A stretch of DNA of 64,000 nt, from positions 1 to 64,000 of the forward strand of contig NZ_JBIWDK010000007.1 in NCBI RefSeq assembly GCF_044761985.1, in the 5' to 3' direction. Position 1 is the first letter of the stretch, and each line of letters starts with the position of its first letter. This DNA comes from Peribacillus sp044761985 (lineage in GTDB: Bacteria; Bacillota; Bacilli; Bacillales; DSM-1321). Both the position numbers and the translations under genes were made by a program. The notes below the pieces were generated by a model, which was not told the DNA's origin, did not search any database, and was given only the letters and a program-made list of their open reading frames with translations. Positions 8,682 to 16,647 of the stretch are shown piece after piece.

Positions 8682-8697
8682 GGGGGAGACCGCAGCT

Positions 8698-9507
8698 ATG
8701 AAACTTTCAAAAACGGTACTGATGCTTCTCTATGCGTCATTGATCATCATTCCGATCCTGACGATCTTCCTGTCGACGTTCAAGCCAATGTCTGAAATGT
8801 ACAGCAATGTGCTGGGGTTGCCGGAATCCTTTCAGTTCGATAATTATGTCAATGTGTTCATCGACCAGTCGATGGGAACCTACTTTAAGAACAGCTTGAC
8901 CGTCACGTTGGTATCCGTCATCCTGACCTTGTTTTTTGCCAGCCTGATTGCCTTTTCAATTGTGAGGATGGGTGGCTGGGCCGGTGGACTATTGTTCAGT
9001 TTCTTCGCACTCGGAATGATGGTACCCGCCCAAACGAACATGATTCCGCTTTATCAGCTCATGTATGATTTAGGATTGACGAACAGCCTTGTCGGGTTGA
9101 TGATTGTCAATATAGCGGTGACGATGCCAGTCGGGGTGTTCATCCTGACCGGATTCATGAAGTCCCTGCCGAAGACGATATTCGAGGCAGCCATCATGGA
9201 CGGTGCTGGCAACTGGCAGATGTATACCCGCATTGTCTTGCCACTATCCCTGCCGTCCTTATCGGCAACGGCCATCTTCCTGTTCGTGATGCACTGGAAC
9301 GATCTCTTATATCCGCTTCTGTTCATCACGCAAGACGAGTTCAAGACCCTGCCGCTTGCCTTACTGGAATTCCAGGGTGAATACATGACGAATTATCCGC
9401 TTCTGTTTACGGGAGTCATCATTGCTTCAGCGCCAATGGTCATTATCTATGTATTTTTGCAAAAGTACTTCATCGCCGGCATGACGGCCGGAGCGGTGAA
9501 AGGCTAA
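8698..9507 (+). CDS. ABC sugar transporter permease, MalG type
   Basis: 269 residues, six membrane spans, with the EAA-loop motif TIFEAAIMDGAGNWQMYTRI and a C-terminal YFIAGMTAGAVKG that is typical of MalG/UgpE-type permeases. The ribosome site GGGGGAG lies upstream and the gene begins 16 bp after its partner. It forms the second half of the heterodimeric sugar channel. No truncation seen. Confidence 0.88.
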   Translation: MKLSKTVLMLLYASLIIIPILTIFLSTFKPMSEMYSNVLGLPESFQFDNYVNVFIDQSMGTYFKNSLTVTLVSVILTLFFASLIAFSIVRMGGWAGGLLFSFFALGMMVPAQTNMIPLYQLMYDLGLTNSLVGLMIVNIAVTMPVGVFILTGFMKSLPKTIFEAAIMDGAGNWQMYTRIVLPLSLPSLSATAIFLFVMHWNDLLYPLLFITQDEFKTLPLALLEFQGEYMTNYPLLFTGVIIASAPMVIIYVFLQKYFIAGMTAGAVKG

Positions 9508-9529
9508 TAAATAGGAAGAGGTGTCGGTT

Positions 9530-10429
9530 ATGGAACGAGTTACACTGCAAGAAGGATTGTCTTTTTCAAGGATCGTCCACGGGCACTGGAGGGCGGCGGA
9601 CTGGAATAAGTCCACACAGGAATTCTTAACTCTGACCGAGCAATGTCTCGAGTTGGGAATCACTACCTTCGATAACGCGAATATTTACGGTGATTACACA
9701 TGCGAAGGGCTTTTCGGCAAGGTGCTGAAAGCGAAACCCGACCTTCGGGACCGAATGGAAATCGTGACGAAGTGCGGCATTAAGCTCGCCAATGGCAAAA
9801 ATGGCTTCTCTCTCAATCACTATGATTCAAGCAAGGAGCATATCATCGAGTCGGCCGAGCGATCCTTAAAGGAACTGAACACGGACTATATTGATGTCCT
9901 CTTGTTGCACCGCCCGGATGTGCTCCTCGATCCCGATGAAGTAGCGGAAGCCTTTACACTTTTGAAGAAGCAAGGGAAAGTCAGGCATTTTGGCGTATCC
10001 AACTATCTTCCATCACAAGTGAACATGCTTCAGGCATCCTTGGACATGCCGCTTGTGACGAACCAGGTAGAGCTTTCCGTCATGTACCGAGACAACTTCG
10101 AGAATGGCGTACTGGACCAGTGCATCGAGAAGAAGATGCCGCCAATGGCCTGGTCGCCGCTCAATCAAGGACTTATCTTCACCAGTGAAACGGAAAAGGC
10201 AATCCGGGTGCGAGACGCGCTGAAGAAAACCGCGGCTGAAATCGGGGCGAACGATATGGACGAAGTCATGTACGCATGGTTGATGAAGCATCCGGCTGGC
10301 ATCATGCCAATCGTGGGATCCGGACGGATTGAACGCATTCAATCAGCGGTTAATAGCCTATCGCTTAAGCTCGACAGGCAGCAATGGTATGAAATCTGGG
10401 TCAGCTCTCGTGGCCGGGATGTGGATTGA
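9530..10429 (+). CDS. Aldo/keto reductase (YdhF/YcsN-like)
   Basis: 299 residues, a complete (alpha/beta)8 aldo/keto reductase. The catalytic tetrad is visible: Asp and Tyr in FDNANIYGD, Lys in IVTKCG, His in LLLHRPD. The NADP-binding end (IVGSGRIERIQSA) is intact. ATG 9530 was chosen because AGGAAGAGG lies 8 bp upstream; the in-frame GTG at 9521 overlaps that site. Last gene of the ssuD operon. After C-S cleavage of a 6-sulfosugar the product is a 6-oxo-sugar, and an aldo/keto reductase does the following step in the Agrobacterium pathway (SmoB). That role is proposed here by context only. Confidence 0.88.
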   Translation: MERVTLQEGLSFSRIVHGHWRAADWNKSTQEFLTLTEQCLELGITTFDNANIYGDYTCEGLFGKVLKAKPDLRDRMEIVTKCGIKLANGKNGFSLNHYDSSKEHIIESAERSLKELNTDYIDVLLLHRPDVLLDPDEVAEAFTLLKKQGKVRHFGVSNYLPSQVNMLQASLDMPLVTNQVELSVMYRDNFENGVLDQCIEKKMPPMAWSPLNQGLIFTSETEKAIRVRDALKKTAAEIGANDMDEVMYAWLMKHPAGIMPIVGSGRIERIQSAVNSLSLKLDRQQWYEIWVSSRGRDVD

Positions 10430-10439
10430 TGCAAAAAAA

Positions 10440-10470
10440 GGCAGGCGCCTCAATCGGTGCCTGCCTTTTT
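10440..10470. terminator. Bidirectional terminator at the end of the sulfonate operon
   Basis: GGCAGGCGCC / GGTGCCTGCC stem (10440-10449, 10456-10465) with flanking A- and T-runs on the two sides. Confidence 0.9.
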
Positions 10471-10477
10471 ATTATTG

Positions 10478-10804
10478 TTAAAATCTGGTCATCAAGAACC
10501 AAGTGCCGATAGCCACAACGACAATGGCTAGTAATAATAACCCGTAGCCGAGTGGAGCGGATTTAAACTGTTTAAGATTTCCTTTATATAAAGATATCTG
10601 GTTGATCGTTCCAGCCGGGTCACACTTGATGAATAAGGTTCTGGCCTCTTCCGATTCTTTCATATAGTATCTCAAATACTTCTTATCATCCGTCAACGTA
10701 ACCTCTATGTCTTTGTAACCCAACGATTCTAGAAAAGAAAGGAGATACTGCTTATTATAAGGCTTGTTTTTAAATTCTTTCACGATTATTTCGCGTCTGT
10801 TCAT
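10478..10804 (-). CDS. Small protein with one C-terminal membrane helix
   Basis: 108 residues from ATG 10804, which has an AGGAG site at correct distance. The longer frame begins upstream of that site. The N-terminal 80 residues are charged and cytosolic-looking (MNRREIIVKEFKN). The last 25 (YGLLLLAIVVVAIGTWFLM) form a single membrane helix with almost no tail, as in tail-anchored proteins. No family recognised. It is monocistronic between two terminators. Confidence 0.65.
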   Translation of the reverse strand: MNRREIIVKEFKNKPYNKQYLLSFLESLGYKDIEVTLTDDKKYLRYYMKESEEARTLFIKCDPAGTINQISLYKGNLKQFKSAPLGYGLLLLAIVVVAIGTWFLMTRF

Positions 10805-11002
10805 GCTCACTCTTCTCCTATCTAGCTCAATCAAAATACGTATTGAATATATACCCAAGAATAATAGTAAAACTCTTGTTGCCGTTTTTCCATACTTTTT
10901 GCAAGAAGTTTGAAATTTTGAGTGTGAAGGTACAAAGAAGTCAGGCAGGAGTGGGGGAATGGTCTTGGTTTCGAGGAGGGACTAACATCCTAAAAAATTC
11001 CG

Positions 11003-11031
11003 TTGACAATCAGTTTTAGTGTATGTTAACT
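11003..11031 (+). promoter_or_regulatory. Promoter of the amino acid ABC operon
   Basis: TTGACA (11003-11008), 17 bp, TTAACT (11026-11031). The -10 is weak. Confidence 0.5.
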
Positions 11032-11092
11032 TTAGTACATTAGTAAACTAAAGCATAGAGAACAACAATCAGCCAAAGGTGGTTTTTCTGAA

Positions 11093-11866
11093 ATGAAACG
11101 TTCAAGTATATTCATATTAACGATAATCGCAATGTTTTCACTTCTTGCAGCCTGTTCCTCCAATTCCGAGGAAAAAGAAGACAAGCTGGTGATTGGAATC
11201 GATGATAAATTTGCCCCGATGGGATTCCGTGATGAGGATAATGAAATTACTGGTTTTGACATCGATTATGCCAAAGCCGCCACTGAAAAAATGGGTGTAG
11301 AAGCTGAATTTCAACCAATTGACTGGAAAACGAAAGAATCCGAGTTAAGTAGTGGACGTATCGACCTTATCTGGAACGGGTACACCATTACGGATGAGCG
11401 TAAGGAAAAGGTCCTTTTCACAAAACCTTACTTGGAAAATGCACAGGTGGTCGTGACGCTTGAAGATTCCAAGTTGACTAAGCTTGATGATTTAGCAGGT
11501 AAAGTCGTCGGTCTTCAATCGCTTTCTTCCGCATCAGATGCATTGAATGCTAATCCGATTAAATCCGAGGTCAAGACGATCACGGAATACTCCGATAACG
11601 TCTTGGCCCTAAGTGATTTGAAGGCTGGCCGTTTGGATGCCGTAGTCATTGATGAAGTGGTCATTGATTATTATATGTCCAAAGAAGAAGCTACATTCAA
11701 GGTACTGGATGAATCACTTTCTCCGGAGCAATATGGAGTAGGCGTGAAAAAAGGAAAGGAAGATCTTCTGAAAGACCTTCAAAAAGCACTGGATGAAATG
11801 AATGAAGATGGCACAGCCGCTAAAATCTCTGAGAAATGGTTTGGCGAAAATAAGGTATTAAAATAA
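11093..11866 (+). CDS. Polar amino acid ABC transporter substrate-binding lipoprotein
   Basis: 257 residues, family-3 solute-binding protein. Lipobox LAAC (Cys about 19). The fold signature FDIDYAKAATEKMGV and the later ITDERKEKVLFTKPY and GVGVKKGKEDL are typical of HisJ/GlnH/FliY-type proteins, which bind amino acids such as glutamine, arginine, histidine or cystine. The ligand cannot be assigned from sequence alone. SD AAAGGTGG, spacing about 10. The permease and ATPase genes follow in order. A hairpin between this gene and the permease would keep binding-protein mRNA in excess. Confidence 0.88.
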   Translation: MKRSSIFILTIIAMFSLLAACSSNSEEKEDKLVIGIDDKFAPMGFRDEDNEITGFDIDYAKAATEKMGVEAEFQPIDWKTKESELSSGRIDLIWNGYTITDERKEKVLFTKPYLENAQVVVTLEDSKLTKLDDLAGKVVGLQSLSSASDALNANPIKSEVKTITEYSDNVLALSDLKAGRLDAVVIDEVVIDYYMSKEEATFKVLDESLSPEQYGVGVKKGKEDLLKDLQKALDEMNEDGTAAKISEKWFGENKVLK

Positions 11867-11884
11867 GAACGAACAAATATTAGG

Positions 11885-11923
11885 CAAACAGGATTTCCTT
11901 TTGGGAACCCTGTTTTGTTTTTG
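11885..11923 (+). terminator. Intra-operon attenuating hairpin after the binding-protein gene
   Basis: CAAACAGG-a-TTTCC / GGGAA-c-CCTGTTTTG stem with TTTT loop followed by a T-rich run, between the binding-protein stop and the permease start. This is the common place for partial termination in such operons. Confidence 0.65.
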
Positions 11924-11936
11924 GGGGAATCGATTC

Positions 11937-12596
11937 ATGTCTATAGATTATCTTACTTCCATACTGAAGCCCATGCTAGAAGGGGCCCAAATAACGGTCC
12001 TCTTGTTTTTGATTGCCATTGTCGTTTCCATTCCACTGGGCTTCCTGCTAACCCTTCTTGTCAGGAGTAAATTCAAGCCTGTCGCCTGGCTTGCTGAGGG
12101 TTACATATATTTGATGCGCGGTACGCCGCTATTGCTACAATTGTTATTTATCTGCTTTGGATTGCCGATGCTGCCCGTAATTGGTGAATACATGGTGTTG
12201 GATCGTTTCGTTGCGGCTTGTTTAGGTTTCATCTTGAACTACGCAGCTTATTACGCCGAAATCTTCCGCGGCGGTCTGTTGGCAGTTGAAAAAGGTCAAT
12301 ATGAAGCCGCCCAAGTGCTTGGATTGAATAAATGGCAAACGATGAGAAAAATCATCCTGCCGCAAATGTTCCGTGTCGCACTTCCTGCGGTCTCGAATGA
12401 ATCGGTCACACTGGTCAAAGATACCGCGTTGCTCTATGCCGTGGCTGTACCGGAATTGCTACACTTTGCCCAGACTGCGGTGAACCGTGACTTTACGATC
12501 GTTCCGTTCTTCTTGGCAGGAATCATTTATCTGTTGATTACACTCGTATTAACGATGTTCTTTAAATGGCTCGAAAAACGCTACAAAATCGAATAG
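11937..12596 (+). CDS. Amino acid ABC transporter permease (HisM/GlnP type)
   Basis: 219 residues from ATG 11937, which follows a GGGGGAA site; the frame upstream of this runs through the attenuator hairpin. The protein has about five membrane helices and the EAA loop AAQVLGLNKWQTMRKIILPQ. The early part LMRGTPLLLQLLFICFGLP matches the HEQ/His-Glu-Gln permease family signature. It works as a homodimer or heterodimer with the ATPase encoded directly downstream. Confidence 0.88.
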   Translation: MSIDYLTSILKPMLEGAQITVLLFLIAIVVSIPLGFLLTLLVRSKFKPVAWLAEGYIYLMRGTPLLLQLLFICFGLPMLPVIGEYMVLDRFVAACLGFILNYAAYYAEIFRGGLLAVEKGQYEAAQVLGLNKWQTMRKIILPQMFRVALPAVSNESVTLVKDTALLYAVAVPELLHFAQTAVNRDFTIVPFFLAGIIYLLITLVLTMFFKWLEKRYKIE

Positions 12597-12610
12597 AAGG
12601 AGTGGTGAAT

Positions 12611-13357
12611 GTGGCTATCCTTGAAGTGTCCAACCTCAAAAAGTCATATGGCAAGCTAGATGTACTAAAACGGATAACATTGGATGTGAATAAGAACGAT
12701 GTCGTCGCCGTGATCGGTCCTTCGGGATCCGGGAAAAGCACGATGCTCCGCAGCCTCGTCCATCTTGAAGAAATAAATGGTGGCAGCATTGCTGTCTCCG
12801 GCGAATATATGGTGAAGGATGGGGTTTACTCGAATCCGAAAGAACTCAAGCAAATCACCTCCAAAATGGGGATGGTGTTCCAGCATTTCAACCTTTTCCC
12901 GCACTTAACGGTCAAAGAAAATCTTGAAATCGCTCCAAAAATGGCCAAAAAGGAATCTTATGACGTCATCCAGCAACGAAGCACCGAGTTATTGGGGAAA
13001 GTGGGGCTCTCGAATCGATCATCGGCACTTCCGGCCCAGCTTTCCGGTGGTCAAAAACAAAGGGTAGCGATTGCCCGGGCTCTGATGATGAATCCTGAAA
13101 TCCTGCTGTTCGACGAACCGACTTCCGCCTTGGATCCGGAATTGACAGGCGAAGTGTTGAAAGTAATGAAGGACCTGGCTGAAGAGCACATGACGATGGT
13201 CGTCGTCACACATGAAATGGAATTCGCCAAAGAAGTGGCCAATCGGGTCATCTTCATGGACAATGGGGAAATCATCGAATCCGGACACCCGGACGACGTC
13301 TTGACGAACCCACAGCATGACCGGACGAAAGCCTTCCTGAAACGCAGTTTTAAATAA
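12611..13357 (+). CDS. Amino acid ABC transporter ATP-binding protein (GlnQ/HisP type)
   Basis: 248 residues from GTG 12611, which has a GGAG site 8 bp upstream; the longer frame overlaps the permease end. Walker A GPSGSGKS, Q-loop region MVFQHFNLFPH, signature LSGGQKQR, Walker B LLFDEPTSALD and the H-loop (VVTHE) are all intact. The closing segment IIESGHPDDVL is usual for polar amino acid importers. It energises the permease encoded upstream. A short G+C-rich hairpin with a T-run (about 13372-13400) probably ends the operon. Confidence 0.9.
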   Translation: MAILEVSNLKKSYGKLDVLKRITLDVNKNDVVAVIGPSGSGKSTMLRSLVHLEEINGGSIAVSGEYMVKDGVYSNPKELKQITSKMGMVFQHFNLFPHLTVKENLEIAPKMAKKESYDVIQQRSTELLGKVGLSNRSSALPAQLSGGQKQRVAIARALMMNPEILLFDEPTSALDPELTGEVLKVMKDLAEEHMTMVVVTHEMEFAKEVANRVIFMDNGEIIESGHPDDVLTNPQHDRTKAFLKRSFK

Positions 13358-13500
13358 TTCATAGTATCGATCAGGGGCGTTTCCAATGGGGAGCGCCTTT
13401 TTCATGAACAATTTGTCCATCTTTCACATGCGATTATGCAGGATTTCTTATTTTTGAGTCGAATGAAACACGGGACAAACATAATAAGGAGCTTTTGCCG

Positions 13501-13959
13501 ATGATCAAAGGGTTATTTGAAGCACATTTACCCGTTCGAGATTTAAATCGTTCCATTGAATTTTATGAAGGACTTGGGTTGGAGTTCGACCATAGAGTCG
13601 AAGATAGCTTGGCTTTCTTATGGATCGAAAAGGATAAAAGCTGGTTGGGATTATGGGAAACCGAGAAGGTGGAAGTGGAGTATCATCCTTCCATAAGGCA
13701 TATCGCTTTTGAGGTATCCTTAGATGGATTAAAAGGATCGGTTGCTTGGCTGAAGAATAAGGGATACGAGCCAAGGGAGGCTTTTGGGTTTGAACCCATC
13801 GAACCTTTTGTGATGCCTCATAAAGATTATGCTCATGCCAAAATCCATTTCAATGATCCGGATGGAAACAGCCTGGAGTTTATTTGTAAGATAGGCAATC
13901 CCCAAGGAATTATGAAGCGAATGTACCTAAGTGAATGGGAACGGCTAAATTTGAAATAG
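13501..13959 (+). CDS. VOC-family (glyoxalase/bleomycin-resistance fold) protein
   Basis: 152 residues from ATG 13501 with an AAGGAG site; an upstream TTG in frame is less likely. Two beta-alpha-beta-beta-beta modules are visible: LFEAHLPVRDLNRSIEFYEGLGL and, in the second half, HAKIHFNDPDGNSLEFICK. Metal ligands of the fold (His in EAHLPV, Glu in SLEFI) are present, so a metal-dependent dioxygenase, glyoxalase or antibiotic-thiol transferase activity is possible. The actual substrate is unknown. It is monocistronic. Confidence 0.8.
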   Translation: MIKGLFEAHLPVRDLNRSIEFYEGLGLEFDHRVEDSLAFLWIEKDKSWLGLWETEKVEVEYHPSIRHIAFEVSLDGLKGSVAWLKNKGYEPREAFGFEPIEPFVMPHKDYAHAKIHFNDPDGNSLEFICKIGNPQGIMKRMYLSEWERLNLK

Positions 13960-14009
13960 AAGTACCCCATTCTTTAGTGACGGAAATCATTTTTTGCACA
14001 TTTCTACAT

Positions 14010-14078
14010 TTTATCTTCCCATCTCGGACTTTTATCTTCGGTTTCTACGATTTATCTACGCAAACCGAACTTTTATCT
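14010..14078. repeat. Intergenic degenerate array, 20-21 bp period (TTTATCT core)
   Basis: TTTATCT occurs at 14010, 14031, 14051 and 14072 (steps 21, 20, 21), with partly conserved flanks (TCGG / CGAA). On the minus strand the core reads AGATAAA. The array sits between the VOC gene and the P450 terminator. No gene is present in 13960-14209. Confidence 0.65.
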
Positions 14079-14160
14079 GTGGATATCGGCAATATATCGA
14101 TTTTTCGACAAAAAACGATCAACCAGAAGTGTCCTCATATAAGGAGCAGTCCAAACAAAA

Positions 14161-14204
14161 GGTCATATCAACGACAATGGTATCCACTTGTCGTTGACAT
14201 GACC
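14161..14204 (-). terminator. Terminator of the cytochrome P450 gene
   Basis: 17-bp stem GGTCATATCAACGACAA / TTGTCGTTGACATGACC (one mismatch), 10-nt loop. The minus-strand transcript ends in a TTTTGTTT run. Confidence 0.8.
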
Positions 14205-14209
14205 TTTCC

Positions 14210-15571
14210 TTATCCATTATTCCTTTCCTCCACTATCATACGCAATCCACTCTTCGCCCTGAGTGTTAGCAATGGCAGGGGTTTTACTTCATGATGGTCG
14301 GGCGCGAGCTTTATTCGATATCGTTGAGCGATGCAGGCCAGGACCAGAACAGCTTCCATAACAGCAAAGTGATTGCCAATACACACCCTCGGCCCTCCGC
14401 CAAATGGAAAGTAAGCAAACGGGGGAATCGTTTTCAAATAGTTGTTTTCAAAACGCTCAGGAATAAAGGATTCGGGTTGATCGAAATATTCTGGTTTATG
14501 ATGCATCACATAGGAACTTAACAAAAACATCTCGCCTTTTTTAAAATGGTAGTTTCCGATGGACACATCTTCTGCAGCTTTCCGTGATATGACGTAGAGT
14601 GGTGGATAGATGCGAAGCGATTCCCAGATAATATTCTGAGTGTATGTTAATTTCATGAAATCATCAGGAGTGGGGGTGCGGTTTCCGATTACGGTATCTA
14701 TTTCATGGAAAAGCTTAGCTTCCACTTCAGGATTCTGCGATAGTAAGTAGAGTGTCCAGGAAAGTAAGGTAGCGGTCGTATCGTGACCGGCAAGGAAGAT
14801 CGTCATTACTTCATCGCGTACTTGCTGATCTGACATCCCTAAACCATCCACTTCATCTCGGGCTTCCATCAGGATTCCCAACATATCTTCATGACTCTTT
14901 GCATCTTCTCTACGTCCTTCAATTATGCTATATATCACGGTATCCAGTCGTTCGAGCACCTTTTTATATTCCCGGTTGCTTTTTGTTGGAATCCATAGAG
15001 GCAATTGAAAGAGATTCCTCATTCTTTTGACAGCAACCTTCATCACTTCATCTATCGGCTCCCCAATCAGGTTATATCCATCTTTGAGTTCCGTGCTGAA
15101 CATGGTCTTGCTGACTATACCAAGAGCAAGGCTCATCGTGTCCTCGGTGATTATTCTTTCTTCCCCGTTTTTCCAGGTTGAGATATATTCCTTGGTTATA
15201 TCAATCATATCTTGTGCGTAATTGCTAATATGGGTCTTTTTGAAAGATGGTTGAATAAGCCTTCTCTGGCGCATGTGAAAATCTTTATCACTCGTAATGA
15301 GCCCTTCTCCAATGAGCGGCTTTAAGCTATCGAAGTCTTTTGATTTCAAAAACGACTTTTGTTTGGTTACAAGGATTTGTTTAATTAAATCCGGATCTGA
15401 AATGAGGTAAACGTTTTGGAAAGGCCCCAACCGAAGTTTTGCAACGTCCCCATATTCTTTAGCTAGCCGTGTAAGAAAACCAATTGTGTCTGATTGAAAC
15501 TCCTTTGTATGACCAGTTATTATTTTCCCTTTTGGGCCAGTGGGAGAATCATGAGCATCTTTATCCAACAA
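14210..15571 (-). CDS. Cytochrome P450
   Basis: 453 residues, a full-length P450 with no fused reductase. Diagnostic motifs: I-helix oxygen-binding AGHDTT, K-helix ExxR (ESLR), PERF segment and the heme-thiolate loop FPFGGGPRVCIG with ligand Cys397. The general look is nearer to CYP102-heme-domain/CYP4-like fatty-acid hydroxylases than to small class-I bacterial P450s. The substrate is not known and no ferredoxin or reductase gene is adjacent. The start is taken as TTG 15571; an AAAGGA site lies about 13 bp upstream, longer than ideal. The 323-bp spacer to the next gene holds promoters but no gene I can see. Confidence 0.9.
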   Translation of the reverse strand: MLDKDAHDSPTGPKGKIITGHTKEFQSDTIGFLTRLAKEYGDVAKLRLGPFQNVYLISDPDLIKQILVTKQKSFLKSKDFDSLKPLIGEGLITSDKDFHMRQRRLIQPSFKKTHISNYAQDMIDITKEYISTWKNGEERIITEDTMSLALGIVSKTMFSTELKDGYNLIGEPIDEVMKVAVKRMRNLFQLPLWIPTKSNREYKKVLERLDTVIYSIIEGRREDAKSHEDMLGILMEARDEVDGLGMSDQQVRDEVMTIFLAGHDTTATLLSWTLYLLSQNPEVEAKLFHEIDTVIGNRTPTPDDFMKLTYTQNIIWESLRIYPPLYVISRKAAEDVSIGNYHFKKGEMFLLSSYVMHHKPEYFDQPESFIPERFENNYLKTIPPFAYFPFGGGPRVCIGNHFAVMEAVLVLACIAQRYRIKLAPDHHEVKPLPLLTLRAKSGLRMIVEERNNG

Positions 15572-15841
15572 TGATTTGTTTCATTCCTTTCTATATAAGT
15601 AGTTATAATCATTCTATGTGGATTGCGTATATTGGTTTGGACAAGTATGCGAGAGGGCTAGCGTTTTTTACATATTAATAGAAGGAAAACCGTTAAAAAT
15701 CGCGATCATAGGCTCTTCATTCCTTTTTTTAAACTCTAATTGTTTAATATTGGTAAAATAAGGGTAAAAAGACTGGAAATTGAAATGAAATGAGTGCATC
15801 CATTTTCCTAACGGGAGCTATAAATAGCATACTTATCCCTA

Positions 15842-15870
15842 TTTATCTCTCGGACTATATTCCTTATAAT
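15842..15870 (+). promoter_or_regulatory. Probable promoter of the ywqHIJ-type toxin operon
   Basis: TTATCT (15842-15847), 17 bp, TATAAT (15865-15870). The -10 is perfect and the -35 weak. Confidence 0.45.
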
Positions 15871-15930
15871 AAAAAAATATGAAAAATATGACAAATGGTA
15901 AAGCCGTTAACGAATGATGAGGTGATCCTG

Positions 15931-16359
15931 TTGGGACTTGTAGATGTAATAAGCGATTATAGCTCGGCATTTTCTAGTGGAATAGCTAATTTGGAAGAGC
16001 AAATTAGCCGATTGAAGCAGGCGAAAACGCAAATCAAAAATGAACAGGAAGCAAGCCTGGTGGAAATCAAAGAAATAAAAAAACCGGAGCTAGGAAAAAG
16101 TTGGACTGGAAATCGTGCAACGGATTTTAAAGAGTCAAGAAGTGGTGCATACAAGGTCATGCTGACAATCGTTCGGGATGAGTATGATGATTATCAAGCG
16201 AAAATTGAAGAGAAAATCAATTCCCTGGAGAGGCAAAAAGCCATACTGGAAGCAGCCGTAGCTGCTGCCCGTGAAGCGAGCAACCTGTTGAGTAAAGGGG
16301 AAGAATTCCTTGACCAAGTGGAAAGTAAAGTATCGGATTTAAAGAAGTGGGTGTTTTAA
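15931..16359 (+). CDS. ywqH: YwqH-like DUF5082 helical partner of an LXG toxin
   Basis: About 142 residues from TTG 15931, preceded by GAGGTGAT. The frame is also open from an ATG at 15895, but that has no ribosome site. The product is almost wholly alpha-helical coiled coil (heptads of Leu/Ile with Glu/Lys/Gln). Central motif GKSWTGNRATDF resembles the WxG turn of the WXG100 superfamily. By position and length it matches B. subtilis YwqH, the first gene of ywqHIJK. In LXG toxin systems such small helical proteins bind the LXG domain and guide it to the type VII (ESX/Yuk) secretion system. The secretion genes themselves are not in the window. Confidence 0.82.
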   Translation: MGLVDVISDYSSAFSSGIANLEEQISRLKQAKTQIKNEQEASLVEIKEIKKPELGKSWTGNRATDFKESRSGAYKVMLTIVRDEYDDYQAKIEEKINSLERQKAILEAAVAAAREASNLLSKGEEFLDQVESKVSDLKKWVF

Positions 16360-16647
16360 ATGACGACAATTAAACTGAATCATGCAGTCGTGACAAAACA
16401 AGTAAGCCAGGTAAAAACGGCCGTGGATGGGACGACAATCGGAGCACTGCCGGCCGACCAGCTCGGCAATAACGATCTGAGCTTCACATCGAAATGGGAA
16501 GAACGGGAGACCAATCTGGAAAAGACCTTCAATCAATACCTGACGATCGTCAAAAAGAACCTGGAAGACACCCAGGCGAACGTGGATTTACTGAAAGAGC
16601 AGGATGAAGCCATCACCCATACTGCACAGGGGTATCAGCCATTATGA
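16360..16647 (+). CDS. ywqI: YwqI-like DUF5344 helical partner of an LXG toxin
   Basis: 95 residues, helical, starting directly after the ywqH stop and overlapping the toxin start by 4 bp (ATGA), so translation is coupled. The pattern resembles YwqI of B. subtilis, including a central helix-break region and a C-terminal half rich in Glu, Asp and Lys. It is expected to act with the YwqH-like protein as the second chaperone/targeting factor of the LXG toxin. Cytosolic before secretion. Confidence 0.82.
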   Translation: MTTIKLNHAVVTKQVSQVKTAVDGTTIGALPADQLGNNDLSFTSKWEERETNLEKTFNQYLTIVKKNLEDTQANVDLLKEQDEAITHTAQGYQPL

